Shown: positions 36,569 through 44,668, counted from the first letter of the stretch. The stretch is 64,000 bases of DNA from Aestuariibius violaceus (GCF_040779325.2 NZ_JBFONT020000001.1:620001-684000), one strand, 5' to 3'. Program-made: numbers and translations. Notes: generated by a model from the sequence alone, not told the origin.

Positions 36569-37558
36569 ATGGACAAGAGCGCAGGGCACAAAGGCACCGG
36601 GCAGTATCTTTATCCGCCGATCGATCCGTTTGATCAGCGGATGCTGGATATGGGCGACGGCCACCGCGTCTACGTTGAGCAATGCGGCCGGCGCGACGGC
36701 CTGCCGGTGATCGTCCTGCATGGCGGCCCCGGCGGCGGGTGCAGCCCGGCGATGCGGCGCTACTTCGACCCGTCGGTTTACAGGGTCATCCTGTTCGATC
36801 AGCGGGGCTGCGGACGGTCGCGGCCCCATGCGAGTGTCGAGAAGAATACGACCTGGCATCTGGTCGCCGATATCGAGCGGATCCGCACGACCCTGGGGAT
36901 CACCGATTGGATGGTCTTTGGCGGAAGTTGGGGCGCGACCTTGGGGTTGATCTACACACAAACGCATCCGGATCGCGTGCAAGCCCTTATTTTGCGGGGC
37001 GTTTTCCTGATGACCCGGGCCGAGCTCGACTGGTTCTACGGGGGCGGGGCGGGCCGGTTCTGGCCGGAGCTTTGGGCGCGGTTCACCTCGCTTATCCCGG
37101 ATGACGAGCGGGGGGATCTGATCAATGCATATGCGCGCCGGCTGTTCTCGGGCGATCTGATGCAGGAGACGCGCTATGCGCGGGCCTGGGCGGCGTGGGA
37201 GAATGCGCTGGCTTCGATCGACAGCATGGGCAACGCGTCGGAAAGCCCGGCGGATTATGCCAGGGCGTTCGCGCGACTTGAAAATCACTACTTCCGCCAT
37301 GGCGGTTTCCTGGACGATGACGGGCAGATCCTGCGGGATATGCCGCTGATCGAGCACATTCCCGGCGTCATCGTGCAGGGGCGGTATGACATGATCTGCC
37401 CGCCGACATCAGCCTACAAGCTCGCCCAAGCCTGGCCTGCGGCGCGGCTTCGGATGGTGACGCGGGCCGGGCACGCGCTGTCGGAGCCTGGCATCAGCGC
37501 GGAGCTGGTTTCGGCCATGGATGCGCTGGCCAAGAAGGTGACGACCGTCGGGCTTTGA
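36569..37558 (+). CDS. pip: Proline iminopeptidase
   Basis: Alpha/beta hydrolase that removes N-terminal proline from peptides, 329 aa from ATG 36569. The oxyanion loop VLHGGPGGGCSPAMRRYFDP, FDQRGCGRSRPHAS, the nucleophile in VFGGSWGATLGL, and the C-terminal His in RAGHALSEPG are all family signatures. It is cytoplasmic; no signal is seen. It is divergent from ubiG and followed by the minus-strand copy C of the CCGAC element. Confidence 0.94.
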   Translation: MDKSAGHKGTGQYLYPPIDPFDQRMLDMGDGHRVYVEQCGRRDGLPVIVLHGGPGGGCSPAMRRYFDPSVYRVILFDQRGCGRSRPHASVEKNTTWHLVADIERIRTTLGITDWMVFGGSWGATLGLIYTQTHPDRVQALILRGVFLMTRAELDWFYGGGAGRFWPELWARFTSLIPDDERGDLINAYARRLFSGDLMQETRYARAWAAWENALASIDSMGNASESPADYARAFARLENHYFRHGGFLDDDGQILRDMPLIEHIPGVIVQGRYDMICPPTSAYKLAQAWPAARLRMVTRAGHALSEPGISAELVSAMDALAKKVTTVGL

Positions 37559-37584
37559 ATTTTTCCGCCTGATCCGGCCTCGGC

Positions 37585-37655
37585 GTTAACTGTCTAAATT
37601 CCTCCCGAAACCGGCCATGCGGCATCCTGTCGGAATTCGGTCGGCATATGGTCGG
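37585..37655 (-). repeat. Phased CCGAC intergenic element, copy C (minus strand)
   Basis: Read on the minus strand, CCGAC begins at 37655, 37644 and 37633, an exact 11-bp period, and a degenerate fourth unit (CCGCA) begins at 37622. GTTAAC follows at 37590-37585, with TTAAC starting 33 bp after the fourth unit (31 in copies A and B). The sequence between matches the GCCGATTTCC..GGAA pattern loosely. The flanks do not resemble A and B, so this is a shorter or older copy. The rest of the 183-bp gap has no ORF. Confidence 0.7.
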
Positions 37656-37741
37656 AGTAGTTCAGCCGTTGAACGATCCCCGACGTGCCTCGTTACCCCT
37701 GCGCACTATCTGATGCGACGCACGCAACGAGGAGAGACCCG

Positions 37742-38377
37742 ATGCCCGACGGACAGGACCGCGAAAGCCCGATCATCGAGGAGCGGGAGGACGGCCCGCT
37801 CGTCGTCAAGAATGCGACGGGCATGATCGGTCCGGACGGGCAGCCGATCGAGGTCAAGCCGGTGATGGCGCTTTGCCGGTGCGGGCGGTCGTCGGACAAG
37901 CCGTTCTGCGACGGAACCCATGAGAAGGCGGGGTTCAAGAGCCGGACGGAGAACGAACCCTCCGGCAAGGATCGCTGGCACCGCTACGAGGGCGAGACGC
38001 AGACGGTGCTGTATAATCCAAGGGTCTGTTCGCACGCGGCGCAATGTGTGACCCTGGCGCCCGAGAGCTTTCACCCGGGCACCCAGCCCTGGATCACGCC
38101 GGACGATGCAGAGGACCACAAGCTGCCTGCGGTGATCCGGGCCTGCCCGTCAGGGGCCTTGCAGATCGAGGGCGGCGGGCAGCTGATCCCCGAGCGGGTG
38201 ACGGTGATGGTTCAGGAGGACGGCCCCTACTGGATTACCGGCGCCTGGATCGACGCGCCCTTGCCCGCCGAAGGGATGACGAAGGACAAATACGTCCTGT
38301 GCCGATGCGGCCTGTCGGGCATGAAGCCCTATTGCGATGGCACCCACTATAATGAGGAGTGGCGCGAGGGGGAGTGA
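37742..38377 (+). CDS. CDGSH-ferredoxin-CDGSH iron-sulfur protein
   Basis: 211-aa protein with three cluster-binding parts. Residues about 40-65: CDGSH-type [2Fe-2S] site (ALCRCGRSSDKPFCDGTH). Residues about 95-145: divergent 4Fe-4S mono-cluster domain (NPRVCSHAAQC ... IRACPSGAL). Residues about 180-205: a second CDGSH site (VLCRCGLSGMKPYCDGTHYN). It is soluble, with no signal peptide. The role is probably electron transfer or iron-sulfur/redox homeostasis; the partner is unknown. The ATG has GAGGAGA. A terminator hairpin follows the stop, so it is a single-gene unit. Confidence 0.9.
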   Translation: MPDGQDRESPIIEEREDGPLVVKNATGMIGPDGQPIEVKPVMALCRCGRSSDKPFCDGTHEKAGFKSRTENEPSGKDRWHRYEGETQTVLYNPRVCSHAAQCVTLAPESFHPGTQPWITPDDAEDHKLPAVIRACPSGALQIEGGGQLIPERVTVMVQEDGPYWITGAWIDAPLPAEGMTKDKYVLCRCGLSGMKPYCDGTHYNEEWREGE

Positions 38378-38386
38378 TCCGGCGGA

Positions 38387-38414
38387 GACGCGCATCCGCG
38401 CGTCACGCTTTTTA
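38387..38414 (+). terminator. Intrinsic terminator of the CDGSH gene
   Basis: GACGCGC (38387-38393) pairs with GCGCGTC (38398-38404), loop ATCC, followed closely by a CTTTTTA run. It sits 10 bp after the CDGSH stop codon and insulates the rimP operon promoter that follows. Confidence 0.75.
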
Positions 38415-38490
38415 CGGGATCGGCTGCGATGTGAGCCCGAGCGGTTCGGGAGGATCGCGGATTGAGATCGGCGGAACGGGAAGGAAGCGC

Positions 38491-38519
38491 TTGCATCCCC
38501 GGGGCGGCTTGCCTATATC
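38491..38519 (+). promoter_or_regulatory. Sigma-70-type promoter of the rimP-nusA-infB operon
   Basis: TTGCAT at 38491-38496 and TATATC at 38514-38519 are separated by exactly 17 bp. Transcription would start near 38526, ahead of a short leader ending in a strong hairpin. There is no other promoter-like match between this point and rimP. Confidence 0.65.
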
Positions 38520-38525
38520 GCCCTC

Positions 38526-38595
38526 AACAGCGGCGCGTCGGGGTCCACTCCCGAAGCTCCACCGGAAACAGGGCGGGCCGCGGGCCCGCTTTTTT
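38526..38595 (+). ncRNA. Leader RNA with intrinsic terminator upstream of rimP
   Basis: From the predicted start to the U-tract the leader is about 70 nt. It holds a small TCGGG/CCCGA hairpin and then a perfect 7-bp stem GCGGGCC/GGCCCGC with a 3-nt loop (38573-38589), followed by six T residues (38590-38595), only 17 bp before the rimP ATG. This is an intrinsic terminator placed so that readthrough decides expression of rimP-nusA-rnpM-infB. In enterobacteria the same operon has an attenuated leader controlled by NusA. An alternative antiterminator fold was not resolved, and a small independent RNA is also possible. Confidence 0.6.
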
Positions 38596-38612
38596 GTTTG
38601 CGAGATCCTTTG

Positions 38613-39233
38613 ATGTCAGACCTCATCGCCAAATCGGCCATGGACCGGCGCATTGCCGAGATCGTGACGCCCATGATCTACGGCATGGGGTTCGAGCTGG
38701 TGCGCGTGCGTCTGATGACCGGCAAGTCGTCGACCCTGCAGCTGATGGTGCAGCGCCCGGACGGGCAGATCGAGGTCGATGAATGCGGCGAGGTGTCGAC
38801 GGCGGTGTCGGCCTTGCTGGATGTCGAGGATCCTATCCTGGATGCCTACACGCTTGAGGTCTCGTCCCCCGGGATCGACCGGCCGCTGACGCGGCTGAAG
38901 GATTTCGAGCAATGGGAAGGCTATGTCGCCAAGCTGGAGACCGAGGAGCTGATCGACGGGCGGCGGCGCTTCAAGGGGGTGCTGGAAGGCGTCGAGGATG
39001 ACGAGGTTCTGGTCAGCATCGAGGCGGATGGGGCGCCGGTCACGATCGGGCTGAAGTTCGAGTGGCTGAGTGACGCCAAGCTCGTCCTGACCGATGAGCT
39101 GATCCGGGATGTTCTGAAGACCCGCAAGGATGCGGGCCAGGTGGATGAAAAGCAGTTCGACGAGGTTCAGACCATCGTCGGGGATGATGAGGACGCGCCG
39201 GAGGATGACCGGCACGAGAAGGAGAAGCAGTAA
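38613..39233 (+). CDS. rimP: Ribosome maturation factor RimP
   Basis: Assists 30S subunit maturation. It has 206 aa from ATG 38613. The N-terminal domain shows GFELVRVRLMTGKSSTLQLM and the characteristic SSPGIDRPLTRLKDFEQWEG. The C-terminal Sm-like domain follows, and an acidic/basic tail (DAPEDDRHEKEKQ) ends the protein. The stop overlaps the nusA ATG by one base (TAATG), giving tight coupling. First gene of the rimP-nusA-rnpM-infB operon. Confidence 0.95.
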   Translation: MSDLIAKSAMDRRIAEIVTPMIYGMGFELVRVRLMTGKSSTLQLMVQRPDGQIEVDECGEVSTAVSALLDVEDPILDAYTLEVSSPGIDRPLTRLKDFEQWEGYVAKLETEELIDGRRRFKGVLEGVEDDEVLVSIEADGAPVTIGLKFEWLSDAKLVLTDELIRDVLKTRKDAGQVDEKQFDEVQTIVGDDEDAPEDDRHEKEKQ

Positions 39234-40858
39234 TGGCGATTACGTCGGCCAACCAGCTGGAGCTTTTGCAGACCGCCGAGGCGGTGGCGCGGGAGAAGAT
39301 GATCGACCCGGGCCTTGTCGTGGAAGCGATGGAAGAGAGCCTCGCCCGGGCGGCCAAGAGCCGCTACGGCGCCGAGATGGACATTCGCGTGTCGATCGAC
39401 CGGAAGACCGGGAAGGCGACCTTCACGCGGGTGCGCACGGTCGTCGAGGACGAGGAGCTGGAGAATTACCAGGCCGAGTTCACCGTCGAGCAGGCCAAGC
39501 AGTACATGGACGACCCGAAGGTGGGCGATACGCTTGTCGAGGAGGTTCCGCCGGTCGAGATGGGGCGGATCGCGGCGCAATCGGCCAAGCAGGTGATCCT
39601 GCAGAAGGTCCGCGAGGCCGAGCGCGAGCGTCAGTACGAAGAGTTCAAGGATCGCGCCGGGACGATCATCAACGCGCTGGTCAAGCGCGAGGAATACGGC
39701 AACATCATCGTTGATGTGGGCGCGGGCGAGGCCGTGCTGCGCCGGACCGAGAAGATCGGGCGCGAGAGCTATCGGCCGAACGATCGGATCCGCTGCTACA
39801 TCAAGGATGTGCGGCGGGAGGTGCGGGGGCCGCAGATCTTCCTGTCGCGGACGGCGCCGGAATTCATGTCCAAGCTGTTCGAGATGGAAGTGCCGGAGAT
39901 CTATGATGGTGTCATCGAGATCAAGGCGGTGGCACGCGATCCTGGGAGCCGGGCGAAGATCGCCGTGATCTCGTACGATTCGTCGATCGATCCGGTGGGG
40001 GCCTGCGTGGGTATGCGCGGCAGCCGGGTTCAAGCGGTTGTGAACGAGCTGCAGGGCGAGAAGATCGACATCATCCCGTGGAACGAGGATATGCCGACGT
40101 TCCTGGTGAATGCGCTTCAGCCTGCCGAGGTCAGCAAGGTCGTTCTGGACGAGGATGCGGAGCGGATCGAGGTCGTCGTGCCGGAAGAGCAGCTGTCGCT
40201 AGCGATCGGGCGGCGGGGGCAGAACGTGCGGCTGGCGAGCCAGCTGACGGGCCTCGACATCGACATCATGACCGAAGAGCAGGAGAGCCAGCGGCGCCAG
40301 GCGGAGTTCGAGGAGCGGACGAAGCTGTTCATGGACACGCTGGATCTGGACGAGTTCTTTGCCCAGCTGCTGGTGTCGGAAGGGTTCACGAACCTCGAGG
40401 AAGTGGCTTATGTCGAGGTCGACGAGCTGCTGGTCATCGACGGCGTCGACGAAGATACGGCGGCCGAGCTGCAGGCGCGGGCGCGCGATCACCTGGACGC
40501 CCTGAACCGCGAGGCGCTGGAGAAGGCGCGGGCGCTGGGTGTCGAGGACAGCCTGGTTGATTTCGAGGGGCTGACACCCCAGATGGTTCTGGCGCTTGCC
40601 GAGGACGGCGTGAAAACCCTTGAAGATTTCGCGACTTGTGCCGACTGGGAGCTGGCCGGTGGCTGGACGACGGTCGACGGCGAACGCGTCAAGGATGACG
40701 GGGTTCTCGAGCCGTTCGACGTGTCTTTGGAAGAGGCGCAAGACATGGTGATGACGGCACGGGTGATGCTGGGCTGGGTCGATCCCGAGGATCTGGTGGC
40801 GCAGCAGGCCGAGGCTGAGGCTGAAGCCGCTGCAACCGAAGAGGAGGCGCAAGCCTGA
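39233..40858 (+). CDS. nusA: Transcription termination/antitermination factor NusA
   Basis: RNA polymerase-associated factor that controls pausing, termination and antitermination. It has 541 aa. Order of domains: N-terminal polymerase-binding helix domain (to about 130), S1 (about 135-200), KH1/KH2 (about 230-350, with VGACVGMRGSRVQAVVNEL and LAIGRRGQNVRLASQLTG), then helix-hairpin-helix acidic repeats (FTNLEEVAYVEVDELLVIDG). The C-terminus is Glu/Ala-rich. It may regulate its own operon through the leader terminator upstream of rimP. Confidence 0.97.
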   Translation: MAITSANQLELLQTAEAVAREKMIDPGLVVEAMEESLARAAKSRYGAEMDIRVSIDRKTGKATFTRVRTVVEDEELENYQAEFTVEQAKQYMDDPKVGDTLVEEVPPVEMGRIAAQSAKQVILQKVREAERERQYEEFKDRAGTIINALVKREEYGNIIVDVGAGEAVLRRTEKIGRESYRPNDRIRCYIKDVRREVRGPQIFLSRTAPEFMSKLFEMEVPEIYDGVIEIKAVARDPGSRAKIAVISYDSSIDPVGACVGMRGSRVQAVVNELQGEKIDIIPWNEDMPTFLVNALQPAEVSKVVLDEDAERIEVVVPEEQLSLAIGRRGQNVRLASQLTGLDIDIMTEEQESQRRQAEFEERTKLFMDTLDLDEFFAQLLVSEGFTNLEEVAYVEVDELLVIDGVDEDTAAELQARARDHLDALNREALEKARALGVEDSLVDFEGLTPQMVLALAEDGVKTLEDFATCADWELAGGWTTVDGERVKDDGVLEPFDVSLEEAQDMVMTARVMLGWVDPEDLVAQQAEAEAEAAATEEEAQA

Positions 40859-40866
40859 GCGGAGCG

Positions 40867-41490
40867 ATGACCCGGGGCGGGCGCGTGAAGGATCGAAGCG
40901 AACCGCAGCGGCGTTGCATCGTGACGGGGGAGAGCCAGCCTGTGGCCCGGCTCCTCCGCTTCGTGGTCGGGCCGGATGGGACGGTCGTGCCGGACTTGCT
41001 GGGCAAACTGCCCGGGCGCGGGATCTGGGTTGCGGCCGAGCGGGATGCGCTTGAGGCCGCGGTGACAAAGAAGCTGTTCTCGCGGGCGGCGAAGATGCAG
41101 GTCGCGGTGCCGGACGGGCTGATCGACGATGTCGAGCGGCAACTGGCCCGGCGGGTCGTGGAATTGATCTCGCTCGGGCGGAAGTCGGGCGCGGCGGTCT
41201 GCGGGTTCGAGAAGGTGAAAGGGTGGCTCTCGGGTGGCGCTTCGGTGCGTGTTCTGCTACAGGCAAGCGATGCGTCCGAGCGTGGCAAGGCAAAGCTCTG
41301 GACGCCGGAAGGGGCACGGTATTTTGACTGTTTGAGCCAAGCTGAATTGGGCTTGGCCTTTGGGCGTGAAACTGTGGTACATGCCGCGCTCTCCTCTGGT
41401 GGACTCGGGAACCGTGTTGTAGAGGAAGCCGCGAAACTGCGCGGCTTGCGGCAAAAAGCTGGTGGCAATGGGGCCGCCGCGAAAGGATAG
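40867..41490 (+). CDS. rnpM: RNA-binding protein RnpM/YlxR with L7Ae-like domain
   Basis: 207 aa. The N-terminal YlxR (DUF448) domain shows RRCIVTGESQPVARLLRFVV and LPGRGIWVAAERDAL. The C-terminal half resembles an L7Ae-type RNA-binding fold (VELISLGRKSGAAVCGFEKV). YlxR/RnpM modulates RNase P in Firmicutes; the alphaproteobacterial fused form is less studied. It lies 8 bp after nusA and 9 bp before infB, the conserved operon position. Confidence 0.9.
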   Translation: MTRGGRVKDRSEPQRRCIVTGESQPVARLLRFVVGPDGTVVPDLLGKLPGRGIWVAAERDALEAAVTKKLFSRAAKMQVAVPDGLIDDVERQLARRVVELISLGRKSGAAVCGFEKVKGWLSGGASVRVLLQASDASERGKAKLWTPEGARYFDCLSQAELGLAFGRETVVHAALSSGGLGNRVVEEAAKLRGLRQKAGGNGAAAKG

Positions 41491-41499
41491 ACGATCTCT

Positions 41500-43962
41500 A
41501 TGAGTGACAGTGACGGCAAAAAAACACTTGGTCTGCGCGGCCCCCGTTCGGGAAACGTGAAGCAGAGCTTTAGCCATGGGCGGACCAAGAACGTCGTGGT
41601 CGAAACGAAACGCAAGCGCGTCGTCGTGCCGAAGGCGGGCGCCGCTGGCGCGAACAAGGGTGCTGGCCCGGTGGGCGGCGACCCGAAGAAGCGCCCCGAT
41701 GGCATCACCGATGCGGAGATGGATCGCCGCCTGAAGGCGCTGCAGGCCGCCAAGGCCCGCGAGGCCGAGGAAACTGCCAAGCGCGAGGCCGAAGAAAAGG
41801 CCCGCGCCGAGGAGCGTGCCAAGCGCCGCGAAGAGGCCGAGGCGAAAGAGCGCGAAGATCGCGAACGCGAGGAGGCGCTGAAAGCCAAGGCCGAGGAAGA
41901 GGCCCGCCAGAAGAAGGCCGCCGAAGAAGCGGCGCGTCAGGCCGCCGCCCCGGCCCCCGTGGCCGAAGAAGCGGCGCGTCCGAAGAGCGCGACCCCGGCC
42001 CGCAAGCAGCCCCAGCGCGAAGAACCGCGCCGGGAGCAGAAGGGCAAAGGCCGTGACGACAGCCGCCGGTCCGGCAAGCTGACCGTCAATCAGGCCCTGC
42101 GCGGGGGCGAAGGCGGGCGGCAGAAGTCGCTGGCTGCGATGAAGCGCAAGCAGGAGCGTGCCCGCCAGAAGGCGATGGGCGGCCCGGTCGAGCGCGAGAA
42201 GGTCGTGCGCAACGTGCAGCTGCCCGAAGCGATCATGGTCAGCGAACTGGCCAACCGGATGTCGGAACGGGTTGCGGATGTCGTGAAGTCACTGATGCAG
42301 AACGGCATCATGGCCACGCAGACGCAGACGATCGATGCCGATACCGCCGAGCTGATCATCGAAGAGTTCGGGCACAATGTCGTGCGTGTCTCTGACGCGG
42401 ATGTCGAGGACGTCATCCAGCAGGAAGAGGACAAGGTCGAGGACCTGAAGCCGCGCGCGCCGGTCATTACGATCATGGGGCATGTCGACCACGGGAAGAC
42501 CTCTCTCCTCGATGCGATCCGCAATGCGCGGGTCGTGCAGGGCGAGGCTGGCGGCATCACCCAGCATATCGGCGCCTATCAGGTGGAGCAGAACGGCAAG
42601 AAGCTGACCTTCCTCGATACGCCGGGCCATGCCGCGTTTACATCCATGCGGGCGCGTGGCGCGCAGGTCACGGATATCGTCGTGCTGGTCGTCGCTGCCG
42701 ATGACGCGGTGATGCCGCAGACGGTTGAGGCGATCAATCACGCCAAGGCGGCCGAAGTGCCGATGATCGTGGCGATCAACAAGATCGATCTGCCCGCTGC
42801 GAACCCCGATAAGGTTCGCACTGATCTGCTTCAGCACGAAGTGATCGTGGAGAAGATGTCGGGCGAGGTTCAGGATGTCGAGGTCTCTGCCCAGACGGGT
42901 CAGGGCCTTGATCAGCTTCTTGAGGCGATCGCGCTGCAGGCGGAACTTCTTGAATTGAAGGCGAACCCGGACCGGGCGGCCTCTGGCGCCGTCATCGAAG
43001 CGCAGCTGGATGTGGGCCGCGGCCCCGTCGCGACGGTGCTTGTCCAGAACGGCACGCTCAAGCAGGGCGATATCTTCGTCGTGGGCGAACAGTGGGGCAA
43101 GGTGCGCGCGATGGAGAACGATCAGGGCAAGCGCGTGAAAGACGCGGGTCCGTCCGTTCCCGTCGAGGTGCTGGGCCTGAACGGCACGCCGGAAGCGGGG
43201 GACGTTCTGAACGTCGTCGATACCGAAGCGCAGGCGCGGGAGATCGCAGCATACCGCGAGAGTGCCGCGAAGGAGAAGCGCGCGGCGGCAGGGGCGGCAA
43301 CGACGCTGGAACAGCTGATGGCGAATGCCAAGGCGGACGAGAATGTCAGCGAGATGCCGATCCTCGTGAAGGCGGACGTTCAGGGGTCTGCCGAAGCGAT
43401 CGTTCAGGCGATGGAGAAGATCGGCAACGAAGAGGTGCGCGTGCGCGTGCTGCATTCGGGCGTCGGTGCCATCACCGAATCGGATGTCGGCCTTGCCGAG
43501 GCGTCGGGCGCGCCGGTCTTTGGGTTCAACGTTCGGGCCAATGCGACGGCGCGGAGCGTGGCGAACCAGAAGGGCGTGGAGATCCGGTACTATTCGGTGA
43601 TCTACGATCTGGTCGACGACGTGAAGGCGGCGGCGAGTGGTCTGCTATCGGCCGAGATCCGTGAGAACTTCATCGGATATGCCGAGATCCGCGAAGTCTT
43701 CAAGGTGTCGGGTGTCGGTAAGGTGGCCGGGTGTCTTGTCACCGAAGGCGTCGCGCGCCGGTCGGCCGGGGTGCGCCTGCTGCGTGACAACGTCGTGATC
43801 CATGAGGGCACGCTGAAGACGCTGAAGCGCTTCAAGGACGAGGTTGCCGAGGTTCAGTCGGGTCAGGAATGCGGGATGGCGTTCGAGAACTACGACGATA
43901 TCCGTCAGGGCGACGTGATCGAGATCTTCGAACGCGAAGAGGTCGAGCGGACGCTCGACTGA
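41500..43962 (+). CDS. infB: Translation initiation factor IF-2
   Basis: GTPase that places initiator tRNA on the 30S subunit. It has 820 aa. A long Lys/Glu/Ala/Arg-rich repetitive segment (about 65-190) precedes the IF2-N domain (VQLPEAIMVSELANRMSERV). The G domain has G1 GHVDHGKTSLLDAIR, G3 DTPGHAAFT and G4 NKID. Domains II-IV with the C-terminal fMet-tRNA site end in ENYDDIRQGDVIEIFE. It ends the rimP operon; a strong terminator follows. Confidence 0.98.
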   Translation: MSDSDGKKTLGLRGPRSGNVKQSFSHGRTKNVVVETKRKRVVVPKAGAAGANKGAGPVGGDPKKRPDGITDAEMDRRLKALQAAKAREAEETAKREAEEKARAEERAKRREEAEAKEREDREREEALKAKAEEEARQKKAAEEAARQAAAPAPVAEEAARPKSATPARKQPQREEPRREQKGKGRDDSRRSGKLTVNQALRGGEGGRQKSLAAMKRKQERARQKAMGGPVEREKVVRNVQLPEAIMVSELANRMSERVADVVKSLMQNGIMATQTQTIDADTAELIIEEFGHNVVRVSDADVEDVIQQEEDKVEDLKPRAPVITIMGHVDHGKTSLLDAIRNARVVQGEAGGITQHIGAYQVEQNGKKLTFLDTPGHAAFTSMRARGAQVTDIVVLVVAADDAVMPQTVEAINHAKAAEVPMIVAINKIDLPAANPDKVRTDLLQHEVIVEKMSGEVQDVEVSAQTGQGLDQLLEAIALQAELLELKANPDRAASGAVIEAQLDVGRGPVATVLVQNGTLKQGDIFVVGEQWGKVRAMENDQGKRVKDAGPSVPVEVLGLNGTPEAGDVLNVVDTEAQAREIAAYRESAAKEKRAAAGAATTLEQLMANAKADENVSEMPILVKADVQGSAEAIVQAMEKIGNEEVRVRVLHSGVGAITESDVGLAEASGAPVFGFNVRANATARSVANQKGVEIRYYSVIYDLVDDVKAAASGLLSAEIRENFIGYAEIREVFKVSGVGKVAGCLVTEGVARRSAGVRLLRDNVVIHEGTLKTLKRFKDEVAEVQSGQECGMAFENYDDIRQGDVIEIFEREEVERTLD

Positions 43963-43984
43963 TCCGGAATGCTGGGATGATTGG

Positions 43985-44014
43985 AAGGGTCGGCGGTGTC
44001 GCCGGCCCTTTTCT
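43985..44014. terminator. Bidirectional intrinsic terminator after infB
   Basis: An 11-bp stem, AAGGGTCGGCG (43985-43995) with CGCCGGCCCTT (44000-44010), one G-T pair, loop GTGT, followed by TTCTT. On the opposite strand an A-rich side gives the small gene at 44014-44148 the same terminator. Confidence 0.85.
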
Positions 44015-44148
44015 TATGCCGCTTTCGCGATCGGTCTGCCCGTGAAGGTCTTTTTCCCCACGCGGACAACCATGTTTCCGTTGGCAAGCGTCTTGACCAG
44101 TAGCCCCTGGACAGAGATGCAGCTGCCGAGCGTTATGGTGCGCAACAT
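44014..44148 (-). CDS. 44-aa conserved-looking small protein
   Basis: Small gene with start ATG 44148, stop TAA, a GGAAGAG ribosome site and its own -35/-10 pair upstream. The product begins MLRTITLGSCISVQGLLVKT, continues LANGNMVVRVGKKTFTGRPI, and ends AKAA. It looks like a small beta-barrel (alternating hydrophobic, glycine turns) with net positive charge. I recall similar very short proteins annotated as hypothetical in Rhodobacterales, but cannot check here. It follows mutT on the same strand with a gap of 121 bp. Function unknown. Confidence 0.75.
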   Translation of the reverse strand: MLRTITLGSCISVQGLLVKTLANGNMVVRVGKKTFTGRPIAKAA

Positions 44149-44188
44149 CGTTCTCTTCCCCTTGAACAACACGTTTCCAAGTAGGCGT

Positions 44189-44217
44189 AATATAGCACCG
44201 TTTTTCGACTCTGCTAA
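44189..44217 (-). promoter_or_regulatory. Promoter of the 44-aa gene
   Basis: On the minus strand TTAGCA (44217-44212) and TATATT (44194-44189) are exactly 17 bp apart. The predicted start near 44182 leaves a leader of about 33 nt before ATG 44148. The region is unusually AT-rich for this window. Confidence 0.65.
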
Positions 44218-44269
44218 GAAAAAGTCCGCTCACGCACTATTATTGCGCGATATTTGAGCAATGCCTGTT

Positions 44270-44668
44270 TTACAGCCAGTCGCGGAGGATCGGTATCAGA
44301 GGGATATCGGCGGGGGGCATGGGGTAGTCGCGCAGCTCGGCCGGGCGAACCCATTTGAGGGTCTGACCTTCCTTCGCAGCCGGGGTGCCTTGCCATTTGC
44401 GGCAGGCGAAAAGTGGCATGAGGAGGTGAAAATCGTCGTAGTCGTGGCTGGCGAAGGTGAGCGGGGCGAGGCAGCTTTGCCAGGTGTCGATACCGAGCTC
44501 CTCGTGCAGTTCGCGGATCAGCGCGGCTTCGGGCGTTTCGCCGGGTTCGACCTTGCCGCCGGGGAACTCCCAGAGGCCGGCCATGGATTTGCCGTCGGGG
44601 CGTTGGGCCAGGAGGATGCGACCGTCGATATCGATCAGCGCAACGGCAGAGACCAGGATGGTTTTCAC
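44270..44668 (-). CDS. mutT: 8-oxo-dGTP diphosphatase MutT
   Basis: 132-aa NUDIX enzyme that removes 8-oxo-dGTP from the nucleotide pool. The Nudix box is complete: GGKVEPGETPEAALIRELHE then ELGID. QRPDGKSMAGLWEFPGGK is typical of MutT. The GTG start overlaps the argJ stop by 4 bp (GTGA), so it is coupled to argJ. It is last in the parvulin-argJ-mutT unit. Confidence 0.95.
   Translation of the reverse strand: MKTILVSAVALIDIDGRILLAQRPDGKSMAGLWEFPGGKVEPGETPEAALIRELHEELGIDTWQSCLAPLTFASHDYDDFHLLMPLFACRKWQGTPAAKEGQTLKWVRPAELRDYPMPPADIPLIPILRDWL

Noticed and set aside
38378..38612. A tRNA gene ahead of rimP, as in enterobacterial metY-rimP
   Set aside because: No cloverleaf, T-loop (GGTTCRA) or CCA-type end can be built; the region is a terminator, promoter and leader.
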